Shown here: in pieces, positions 1 to 5,264 of the stretch
Layout of the letters: every line of letters starts with the position of its first letter
How positions within the stretch are numbered: position 1 is the first letter of the stretch
NCBI GenBank assembly: GCA_946481445.1
Contig: CAMLOA010000180.1
Span: forward strand, 1 to 5,264
Direction: 5' to 3'
Source of the DNA: an uncultured Devosia sp.
Lineage (GTDB): Bacteria; Pseudomonadota; Alphaproteobacteria; Rhizobiales; Devosiaceae
Length of the DNA: 5,264 nt
Program-made: the position numbers and the translations under genes
The notes under the pieces: model-generated
Database searches by the model: none
The model's input: the letters and a program-made list of their open reading frames with translations, nothing else
Told to the model about the DNA's origin: nothing

Positions 1-496
1 GGTATTTGAGGATGGAGGTTTCCTTGTCGGTCAGCCGCACCTTGCCGCCGTCATTGGCCTCGAGCAGCTTGGCCGAGGGCTGGAAGCTGTATTGGCCGAT
101 GGTGAAGACCACGTCCTCGCTCTGGTCGTGCTGGCGCAGGGCGGCGTTGACGCGTGCCAGCAGGACCGGGAAGCGGAAGGGCTTGGTGAGGTAGTCATTG
201 GCGCCGGCATCGAGCCCGCGGATCTGGTCGGCATCGGTATCATGCCCGGTCAGCATCAGGATGGGACTCTTGAAGCCCTCGCCGCGCAGCACCTTGACCG
301 CCTCGCGACCATCCATGTCCGGCAGGCCGACATCGAGGATCACCAGATCGATATTGTGCTCCCGTGTCGCCTTGAGCGCGTCATTGGCCGTCGCGGCCTC
401 GTAGACGTCGAATTCGCGCTGCTCCCTGAGCTGTTCCACCAGAGTCTGGCGCAGGTCCGCGTCGTCATCGACCAAAAGGATGCGTCGCTTGTTCAT
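1..496 (-). CDS. OmpR-family response regulator, CenR-like (partial, C-terminus cut by window edge)
   Basis: This is a two-component response regulator. A partner histidine kinase would phosphorylate its receiver domain, and the C-terminal winged helix would then bind DNA. Reading the minus strand from the ATG at 494-496 gives 165 residues before the window ends. The receiver domain (about residues 4-122) has the acidic pocket D10-D12, the phosphoacceptor D55 in ILDVGLPDMDG, the switch residue T83 and the conserved K105 in TKPF. Residues from about 129 (VVFTIGQYSF, then RLTDKETSILKY) look like the start of an OmpR/PhoB winged helix; roughly 60-70 residues should lie off the left edge. A GGAGA ribosome-binding site sits 5 nt before the ATG. 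The sequence style (MNKRRILLVDDD, LMLTGHDTDAD, LRQHDQSEDVVFTIG) resembles alphaproteobacterial CenR regulators of envelope homeostasis. That is recollection, not a search, so no symbol is assigned. Family assignment is secure; the CenR identity is about even odds. Confidence 0.93.
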   Translation of the reverse strand, partial: MNKRRILLVDDDADLRQTLVEQLREQREFDVYEAATANDALKATREHNIDLVILDVGLPDMDGREAVKVLRGEGFKSPILMLTGHDTDADQIRGLDAGANDYLTKPFRFPVLLARVNAALRQHDQSEDVVFTIGQYSFQPSAKLLEANDGGKVRLTDKETSILKY

Positions 497-501
497 TATT
501 G

Positions 502-506
502 TCTCC
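502..506 (-). promoter_or_regulatory. Ribosome-binding site of the response regulator
   Basis: GGAGA on the minus strand lies 5 nt before the ATG at 494-496. It supports this start, which also places the receiver domain at the expected distance from the N-terminus. Confidence 0.7.
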
Positions 507-537
507 GGGTCTTTGCATCGGCCCGCCCAAGGGTCAC

Positions 538-566
538 AGTATTGCGACCGGTTTTTGGCCAGCCAA
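538..566 (-). promoter_or_regulatory. Predicted sigma70-type promoter of the response regulator
   Basis: On the minus strand a -35-like TTGGCT (561-566) and a -10-like AATACT (538-543) are separated by exactly 17 nt. Transcription would start near 531, giving a leader of about 35 nt that contains the GGAGA ribosome-binding site. The -35 hexamer overlaps a perfect inverted repeat (555-566). The boxes are found by eye, and promoter consensus is loose in alphaproteobacteria, so this is a candidate only. It would let the regulator be expressed separately from the upstream yggS. Confidence 0.35.
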
Positions 567-633
567 TCACAACGGTGTTATGTGGCCAGCAACGAAGATG
601 GCCCGCACTAAGTTGCAGATACGTCCGGCAAAT

Positions 634-1311
634 CTACGCCTCGGAAGATGAACGGCGCCCGAACAATGCCGAGCCCACGCGGACATGGGTGGCGCCCATG
701 GCGATGGCCGTTTCGAAATCGCCGCTCATGCCCATGGACAGCTGGTCGACCCCTGCCGTGCGCGCCAGCATGGCCAGCTGCGCGAAGTAGGGTCCGGGCG
801 GCACCCCATCGGGCGGAATGCACATCAGCCCCACCACGTCGAGCCCATGGACGGAGCGGCAGCGGGCGACGAAATCGGCGGCCTCGGCCGGCGCGATGCC
901 GGCCTTCTGCGCTTCGCCGCCGATATTGACCTGCACGAAGCAGGGCAGCCGGCGCCCGGCGCGATCCATCTCGGCCGCCAGCATGCCGGCGAGCTTGTCG
1001 CGATCCACCGTTTCGATGACGTCGAACAGGGCGACGGCGTCGCGCACCTTGTTGGTCTGCAGCGGCCCGATCAGGTGCAGCTTGAGGTCGGGGTAGCGCG
1101 CGCGCAGGGAAGGCCACTTGTCCCTGGCTTCCTGTACCCGGTTTTCCCCGAACACGCGCTGGCCGGCGGCCAGGAACGGCTCGATCGCCTCGGCCGGGAA
1201 GGTCTTGGACACGGCAACCAGTTCCACCGAACGGGGCGGCTGGTCGAAGCGCGCCGCAGCCTTGGCGATGCGGCTGCGGATATAGCTCAGCGCGGCGGGT
1301 GCCGAATCCAT
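634..1311 (-). CDS. yggS: YggS/PLPBP family pyridoxal 5'-phosphate homeostasis protein
   Basis: This cytosolic protein (225 residues) binds PLP and belongs to the family that keeps the free vitamin B6 pool and amino-acid/keto-acid metabolism in balance; no enzymatic activity is established for the family. The PLP lysine is K36 in ELVAVSK. Other family signatures are FGENRVQEARDKW (54-66), LHLIGPLQTNKVR (78-90), QVNIGGEAQKAG (127-138), LSMGMSGDFETAI (191-203) and the phosphate-binding end RVGSALFG (211-218). Length is normal for the family (about 220-235), so the gene looks intact. The ATG at 1309-1311 follows an AGGG (1319-1322) at 7-nt spacing, and the N-terminus starts just before the usual first helix. 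It is divergent from leuS and reads toward the response regulator 137 bp downstream. Whether those two share a transcript is open; I see no strong terminator between them. Confidence 0.96.
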   Translation of the reverse strand: MDSAPAALSYIRSRIAKAAARFDQPPRSVELVAVSKTFPAEAIEPFLAAGQRVFGENRVQEARDKWPSLRARYPDLKLHLIGPLQTNKVRDAVALFDVIETVDRDKLAGMLAAEMDRAGRRLPCFVQVNIGGEAQKAGIAPAEAADFVARCRSVHGLDVVGLMCIPPDGVPPGPYFAQLAMLARTAGVDQLSMGMSGDFETAIAMGATHVRVGSALFGRRSSSEA

Positions 1312-1351
1312 GCTTTCGCCCTGTTACTGTTGACCTTGGCGGGGAATTCTG

Positions 1352-1426
1352 ATGGATGGTCGCCTAGCCAAAAACCCCCATAAACGCAAGCAGCGCCGGA
1401 CATTTGCAAGGCCAGGCGACAGTTGA
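1352..1426 (+). other. Possible short upstream ORF in the leuS leader (24 codons)
   Basis: An ATG at 1352, preceded by GGGGA (1341-1345) at 6-nt spacing, opens a 24-codon frame that encodes a very basic peptide (MDGRLAKNPHKRKQRR and so on). It ends at TGA 1424-1426, in frame with leuS and 15 nt before its start codon. Codon 5 is CTA, a leucine codon usually rare in GC-rich genomes, and lies inside the upstream arm of an inverted repeat. Against it, codon use (AAA, AGG, CCA, ACA, AGT) is unlike the neighbouring genes, there is only one leucine codon, and an ORF this short is expected by chance. No known function is recognised. Confidence 0.2.
1359..1420 (+). repeat. Imperfect inverted repeat in the leuS 5' leader
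   Basis: GTCGCCTAGCC (1359-1369) and GGCCAGGCGAC (1410-1420) are complementary at 10 of 11 positions, with a single A/C mismatch (1366 against 1413). The 40-nt loop begins with an A5C5 run. In the leuS transcript this would form a long-range stem whose downstream arm ends 9 nt before the ribosome-binding site GAGGA. No U-tract follows, so it is not a classical intrinsic terminator. It could be a leader structure, a protein-binding site or chance. Confidence 0.4.
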
Positions 1427-1429
1427 CCC

Positions 1430-1434
1430 GAGGA
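1430..1434 (+). promoter_or_regulatory. Ribosome-binding site fixing the GTG start of leuS
   Basis: GAGGA is followed by 7 nt and then GTG at 1442. The in-frame stop TGA at 1424-1426 lies just upstream and no other start codon occurs between it and 1442, so GTG is the most upstream start possible. The next in-frame ATG (residue 41) would remove sequence just ahead of the HIGH motif. Confidence 0.85.
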
Positions 1435-1441
1435 CGAACCC

Positions 1442-4060
1442 GTGAGCGGCGAACGCTACAATCCGCGCGAAACCGAACCCAAGTGGCAGAAGATCTGGGA
1501 GGAGCGCCAGAGCTTCGTGGCCTCCAACGACGATTCGCGCGAGCCCTATTATGTGCTCGAGATGTTCCCCTATCCCTCGGGCCGTATCCATATGGGCCAT
1601 GTGCGCAACTACGCCATGGGCGACGTGGTGGCGCGCTACTTCCGTGCCAAGGGCCGCAATGTGCTGCACCCCATGGGCTGGGATGCCTTCGGCCTGCCGG
1701 CGGAAAACGCCGCCATCGAGCGCGGGCTCAATCCGGGGGCGTGGACGCGGCAGAACATCGCGGCGATGAAGACCCAGCTCAAGTCCATGGGCCTAGCCAT
1801 CGACTGGACGCGCGAGATTGCCACCTGCGAACCCGAATATTACCGGCACCAGCAGGCCATGTTCATCGACATGATGCAGGCGGGGCTGGTCACCCGCAAG
1901 AAATCCAAGGTCAACTGGGACCCGGTCGACATGACCGTGCTGGCCAACGAACAGGTGATCGACGGGCGGGGCTGGCGCTCGGGCGCCATTGTCGAGCAGC
2001 GCGAGCTGACCCAGTGGTTCTTCAAGATCTCCGACTTCGCCGAGGACCTGCTCGGCGCGCTGGACGGGCTGACCGAATGGCCCGAAAAGGTGCGCGTCAT
2101 GCAGCGCAACTGGATCGGCAAGTCCGAGGGCCTGCGCCTGCTGTTCGAGCTGGTGCCGGGCAACGCCACCGCCGCGACCAGCATCGACGTCTTCACCACG
2201 CGGCCCGACACGATCTTCGGCGCTTCCTTCATCGCGCTGTCGCCCGACCATCCGCTCACCGCCGAACTGGCGGCGGGCAATGCCGAGCTGAGCGAATTCG
2301 TGGCTGAATGCCATCGCCAGGGCACCGCCACCGAGACCCTGGAAAAGGCCGAGAAAAAAGGCGTCTTCACTGGGCTCCATGTGAAGCATCCGGTGGTCGA
2401 GGGCGCGACCCTGCCGGTCTATGTCGCCAATTTCGTGCTGATGGATTATGGCACCGGCGCCATTTTCGGCTGCCCCGCACACGACCAGCGCGACCTGGAC
2501 TTCGCCCGCAAATATGGCCTGTCGGTCAAGCCGGTCGTGCTGCCGGCCGGCGCCGATGCGGCCACGTTCGCGGTAGACGACCTGGCCTATACCGATGCCG
2601 GCACCATCTTCAATTCCGGTTTCCTCGACGGCCTGCCGATCGAAGACGCCAAGAAGGCGATTGCGGCGCACTTTGCCGGCCGCCAGGTCGATGGCCAGCC
2701 GCAGGGCAAGGTGGAGGTCAACTACCGCCTGCGCGACTGGGGCCTGTCACGCCAGCGCTATTGGGGCGCCCCGATCCCCATCATCCACTGCGAGGTCTGC
2801 GGCACCATCCCGGTGCCCAAGAAGGACCTGCCGGTCGTGCTGCCCGACGACGTCAGCTTCGACAAGCCGGGCAATGCGCTCGACCATCACCCGACCTGGA
2901 AGCATGTCGATTGCCCGCAATGTGGGGCGCCGGCAAGGCGCGAAACCGACACGATGGATACCTTCGTCGATTCGTCGTGGTATTTCGCCCGCTTCACCGC
3001 GCCGCATGCCGACACGCCCACCGTCCCGGCCATTGCCAACCGCTGGCTGCCGGTGGACCAGTATATCGGTGGCGTCGAGCATGCCATCCTGCACCTGCTC
3101 TATTCGCGCTTCTTCACCCGCGCCATGAAGGCGACCGGCCATGTTGGGCTGGACGAACCCTTCAAGGGCCTGTTCACCCAGGGCATGGTGACGCACGAAA
3201 CCTACAAGTCGGCCCGTGGCGAATGGGTGCCACCCTCCGAAGTCGTGCTGGAAACAACAGGAGAGCTGCGTACCGCCCGCCATCTGGCCACCGGGGAATC
3301 CATTTCCATCGGCTCGGTGGAAAAGATGAGCAAATCCAAGAAGAATGTGGTCGATCCCGACGAGATCGTGGCCACCTATGGCGCCGACACGGCCCGCTGG
3401 TTCATGCTGTCCGATTCCCCGCCCGAGCGCGACGTGCAGTGGACCGAGGCTGGCGTGGAAGGCGCCAGCCGCTTCCAGCAGCGCATCTGGCGCCTGGTCG
3501 GAGAAACGATCGAACTTGTTGAACAGTTCGGTTCGGCTGTTATCGTTTCCGATGACGATGAGGCACTGGCCTTGCGCAAGATCGTCCACCGCGCCGTGCA
3601 TAATGTCGGCGGGGATATTGAGGGCCTGCGCTTCAACCGGGCCGTGGCGCAGATCTACGAGCTGACCAACGCCCTGGCGCGCTCGGTGGGGCTGGTCTCG
3701 GCCAATGCCGCGGCCCGCCTGGATGCGCAGCGGCAAGGCGTCGAGTGCCTGGTGCAGCTCATCGCGCCGATGATGCCGCATCTGGCTGAATCCTGCTGGG
3801 AGCTGCTGGGCAAGACCGGTCTGGTTGCCGATGCCCCTTGGCCGCAGGTCGATCCGGCCTTGCTGGTGGATGACAGTGTCACCCTGCCCATCCAGGTCAA
3901 TGGCAAGCGCCGCGGCGAGATCGTCGTGCCCAAGGGGCTGCCCGCGGCCGAGGTGGAAAAACGCGTCTTGTCTAACGAGGCGGTTACCCGCATGCTGGAC
4001 GGCAAGTCGCCCAAAAAGATCGTCATCGTCCCCGACAGGATCGTCAATGTCGTCATCTAG
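1442..4060 (+). CDS. leuS: Leucine--tRNA ligase (LeuRS)
   Basis: This cytosolic class Ia aminoacyl-tRNA synthetase charges tRNA-Leu with leucine using ATP and hydrolyses mischarged tRNA. It is 872 residues, close to the 860 of E. coli LeuRS. The N-terminus ([18 protein letters not shown]) is typical. The HIGH-type ATP motif is HMGH at 50-53 within [10 protein letters not shown]. The inserted CP1 editing domain (roughly 225-430) carries the threonine-rich TTRPDTIFG (252-260) and [15 protein letters not shown] ending at D351, so proofreading residues look intact. A zinc-binding module has two CxxC pairs, C450/C453 and C491/C494, followed by [12 protein letters not shown] (503-514). The second catalytic signature is KMSKS at 628-632. 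The anticodon-binding helical domain follows, and the C-terminal domain contains [13 protein letters not shown]. The start is a GTG with a good GAGGA site. The last 14 nt overlap lptE, which points to an operon. Nothing appears broken. Confidence 0.99.
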   Translation: MSGERYNPRETEPKWQKIWEERQSFVASNDDSREPYYVLEMFPYPSGRIHMGHVRNYAMGDVVARYFRAKGRNVLHPMGWDAFGLPAENAAIERGLNPGAWTRQNIAAMKTQLKSMGLAIDWTREIATCEPEYYRHQQAMFIDMMQAGLVTRKKSKVNWDPVDMTVLANEQVIDGRGWRSGAIVEQRELTQWFFKISDFAEDLLGALDGLTEWPEKVRVMQRNWIGKSEGLRLLFELVPGNATAATSIDVFTTRPDTIFGASFIALSPDHPLTAELAAGNAELSEFVAECHRQGTATETLEKAEKKGVFTGLHVKHPVVEGATLPVYVANFVLMDYGTGAIFGCPAHDQRDLDFARKYGLSVKPVVLPAGADAATFAVDDLAYTDAGTIFNSGFLDGLPIEDAKKAIAAHFAGRQVDGQPQGKVEVNYRLRDWGLSRQRYWGAPIPIIHCEVCGTIPVPKKDLPVVLPDDVSFDKPGNALDHHPTWKHVDCPQCGAPARRETDTMDTFVDSSWYFARFTAPHADTPTVPAIANRWLPVDQYIGGVEHAILHLLYSRFFTRAMKATGHVGLDEPFKGLFTQGMVTHETYKSARGEWVPPSEVVLETTGELRTARHLATGESISIGSVEKMSKSKKNVVDPDEIVATYGADTARWFMLSDSPPERDVQWTEAGVEGASRFQQRIWRLVGETIELVEQFGSAVIVSDDDEALALRKIVHRAVHNVGGDIEGLRFNRAVAQIYELTNALARSVGLVSANAAARLDAQRQGVECLVQLIAPMMPHLAESCWELLGKTGLVADAPWPQVDPALLVDDSVTLPIQVNGKRRGEIVVPKGLPAAEVEKRVLSNEAVTRMLDGKSPKKIVIVPDRIVNVVI
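4037..4040 (+). promoter_or_regulatory. Ribosome-binding site of lptE inside leuS
   Basis: AGGA lies 6 nt before the ATG at 4047, within the last codons of leuS. It supports starting lptE at 4047, giving a normal lipoprotein signal peptide and an overlap of 14 nt with leuS. No other in-frame start between here and the signal peptide core fits better. Confidence 0.7.
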
Positions 4061-4550
4061 GCCAGCCCGCCGCCTCGCCATTGCCGGACTGATCCTGGCC
4101 ATGGCCGGCGCCCTGGCGGGCTGCGCCAGCTTCCGGCCGGTCTATAGCGGCACGCTGGCGAGCCAGCCGGAATTGAACCTGGTCTATGCCAAGCCCAATT
4201 CGCGGCTGGAGCAGGTGGTCTACCAGGAACTGGCCCTGCGCCTTGGCGAATCGGACAGCCCGACCGCGGCCCGCGCCAGCGTGTTCGTGGCCGCGTCCCC
4301 CTCGGACCTGTCCATGTCGGCCACGGTCAACCCCGCCAAGCCGCTCGAAGTGGTGGTGACGGCGGTTCTCACCATAACCCCCAGCGACGGCAGCGAGGCC
4401 ATTCGCATCACCCGCCGCGCCACGGCCAACTATACCCGCAGCGGCCAGGTCCTGGCCGATCGGGCGGCCGCTGCCGAGGCTGCGGAACGGGCCGCAAAAT
4501 CGGCTGCCGAATCCCTGCGCCTGGCAGTCCTGGCCGATCTCAGCCGCTGA
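4047..4550 (+). CDS. lptE: LPS assembly lipoprotein LptE
   Basis: LptE is an outer-membrane lipoprotein that plugs the LptD barrel and helps insert lipopolysaccharide into the outer leaflet. The predicted protein has 167 residues. Its signal peptide has a basic n-region (SSSRPARR), a hydrophobic core (residues 10-22) and a lipobox L23-A24-G25-C26, so signal peptidase II should cleave before C26. The mature protein starts [10 protein letters not shown]; the FRP-(L/V)Y motif soon after the lipidated cysteine is typical of LptE. Residue +2 is Ala, not Asp, consistent with outer-membrane sorting. The rest matches the family in layout: a first helix ([16 protein letters not shown], 52-67), beta strands (about 77-131) and an alanine-rich final helix (about 133-165). 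It overlaps leuS by 14 nt and shares one base with holA (TGATG), as expected for the alphaproteobacterial leuS-lptE-holA cluster. LptE proteins diverge strongly, so context and motif carry the call. Confidence 0.9.
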   Translation: MSSSRPARRLAIAGLILAMAGALAGCASFRPVYSGTLASQPELNLVYAKPNSRLEQVVYQELALRLGESDSPTAARASVFVAASPSDLSMSATVNPAKPLEVVVTAVLTITPSDGSEAIRITRRATANYTRSGQVLADRAAAAEAAERAAKSAAESLRLAVLADLSR

Positions 4551-5264
4551 TGGGTGCGCTCAAGGCGCATGAAGTCGCCCGTTTCCTTGCCCGTCCCGAC
4601 ATTTCCGAAGGCATCTTCCTGGCCTATGGCCCCGATGCCGGCCTGGTGCGCGAAACCGCGCAGCGCCTGATTCGCCAGCTTTCGGGCGACGACCCGGAAG
4701 CGGCCAGCATCGTCACCCTGGATGGCGCCGAACTGGATGCCGATCCGACCCTCCTGGCCGTGGAAGCCCGGACGATGTCGCTGTTCGGTGGCAAGCGCAT
4801 CGTGCGCGTGCGCGGCGCGGGCAAGTCGCTGGTCATGACGCTGACCGAATTGCGGGACGATCCGGGCGGCGCGGCCATCGTGCTCGAGGCCGGTAACCTG
4901 CCGCCGCGGGATGCCCTGCGTGCACTGGTCGAGGCCGCCCGGTTCGGCCGCGCCCTGCCATGCTACCCCGACAGCGACGAAACGCTGACGGCCCTGATGC
5001 GGGAAGCCTTCAACCAGGCCGGCATCCGGGCCGATGCCGATGTCATCACCACGCTGCGGGAAATCCTGGGCAACGACCGGGAAATCACCAGGCGGGAGCT
5101 GGAAAAGCTGTGTCTCTACGCCGCCGGCAGCAAGGCGCTGTCGCGCGAGGATGTGCTGCTGCTCTGCGCCGATAACGGCATGCTGGTCATCGACGCCATC
5201 CTTGATGCCACCGGCAGCGGACATGCCGAAAAGCTCGAGCTGGCCCTCAACCGGGCCCTGGCCT
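4550..5264 (+). CDS. holA: DNA polymerase III subunit delta (partial, C-terminus beyond window)
   Basis: HolA is the delta subunit of the clamp-loader complex; it contacts the beta sliding clamp and opens its ring for loading on DNA. The frame from the ATG at 4550-4552 stays open to the window end and gives 238 residues; family members are about 340, so roughly the last 100 are missing. The N-terminal AAA+-like fold shows IFLAYGPDAGLVRETA (22-37), the MSLFGGKRIVRVRG segment (76-89) and AAIVLEAGNLPPRDALR (108-124). The next signatures are ALPCYPDSDETL (135-146) and the delta-family stretch LGNDREITRRELEKLCLYA (173-191), leading into the helical domain. The start overlaps the lptE stop by one base (TGATG). 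No clear Shine-Dalgarno precedes it, so translation probably depends on ribosomes finishing lptE. GTP/ATP hydrolysis is not expected, because bacterial delta lacks a working Walker A motif and none is seen here. Confidence 0.95.
   Translation, partial: MGALKAHEVARFLARPDISEGIFLAYGPDAGLVRETAQRLIRQLSGDDPEAASIVTLDGAELDADPTLLAVEARTMSLFGGKRIVRVRGAGKSLVMTLTELRDDPGGAAIVLEAGNLPPRDALRALVEAARFGRALPCYPDSDETLTALMREAFNQAGIRADADVITTLREILGNDREITRRELEKLCLYAAGSKALSREDVLLLCADNGMLVIDAILDATGSGHAEKLELALNRALA

Noticed and set aside
584..603. GGCCA/TGGCC hairpin (584-588 with 599-603) as a terminator after yggS
   Set aside because: The stem is only 5 bp with a 10-nt loop, and no T-tract follows on the minus strand.
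92..790. A 232-codon plus-strand frame across the regulator, the intergenic gap and the end of yggS
   Set aside because: It crosses two real minus-strand genes and their intergenic gap, and its product resembles no family I know.
1304..1308. GAATC (a GANTC CcrM methylation site) at the yggS start
   Set aside because: It is explained by codon 2-3 of yggS and is a single 5-bp site expected by chance.
1330..1358. TTGACC at 1330-1335 as the -35 box of a leuS promoter
   Set aside because: At 16-18 nt spacing the only candidate -10 sequences are ATGGAT or TGGATG, which are poor. The hexamer alone is not enough to call a promoter.
1370..1379. A5C5 run (G5T5 on the minus strand) as part of a terminator
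   Set aside because: No stable GC stem immediately precedes the T run on the minus strand, and the position is upstream of yggS, not at a gene end.
2747..4102. A 451-codon open frame on the minus strand opposite leuS, with others at 1793-2671 and 608-1117
   Set aside because: These lie antisense to, or in another frame of, clear conserved genes. Their translations are rich in R, G, H and A with no recognisable domain, which is typical of shadow frames in GC-rich DNA.
1..5264. parS-like sites (TGTTTCACGTGAAACA), expected if the region is near parAB
   Set aside because: No match was seen by eye; the proximity to the origin is inferred from gene order only.

Overview
The window looks like a chromosomal housekeeping segment of a GC-rich alphaproteobacterium, most likely from the Hyphomicrobiales; a Devosia-like member is a guess. 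The basis is the style of the proteins (LeuRS with GCPAHDQRD, a YggS with IGPLQTNK, a CenR-like response regulator) and the gene order leuS-lptE-holA, which I recall as common in this class and often lying beside parAB near the replication origin. No mobile element, CRISPR array, tRNA or rRNA is visible.

Layout. On the minus strand, from the left edge, lie the N-terminal 165 residues of an OmpR-family response regulator (start at 496, cut by the window edge). A 137-bp gap follows, holding a plausible minus-strand promoter, and then yggS (1311 to 634), a PLP-binding homeostasis protein. A 130-bp divergent intergenic region (1312-1441) separates yggS from a plus-strand cluster: leuS (1442-4060, GTG start), lptE (4047-4550) and holA (4550 to beyond the right edge). 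holA has no stop codon inside the window, so a search for closed ORFs would miss it.

How the genes fit together. leuS, lptE and holA overlap end to start (14 nt and 1 nt), so they are almost certainly co-transcribed and probably translationally coupled. Their products serve three different core processes: leucine tRNA charging, LPS delivery to the outer membrane and clamp loading for replication. The regulator resembles the CenR type, which controls envelope functions in alphaproteobacteria, but the identification is by resemblance only and the DNA-binding domain is mostly outside the window.

I found no convincing undescribed system. The least explained part is the leuS leader. It holds a short possible upstream ORF with its own purine-rich ribosome-binding-like sequence, and an 11-bp imperfect inverted repeat whose downstream arm ends just before the leuS ribosome-binding site. 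A second item is a 12-bp palindrome overlapping the predicted -35 box of the response regulator. Both are modest leads.
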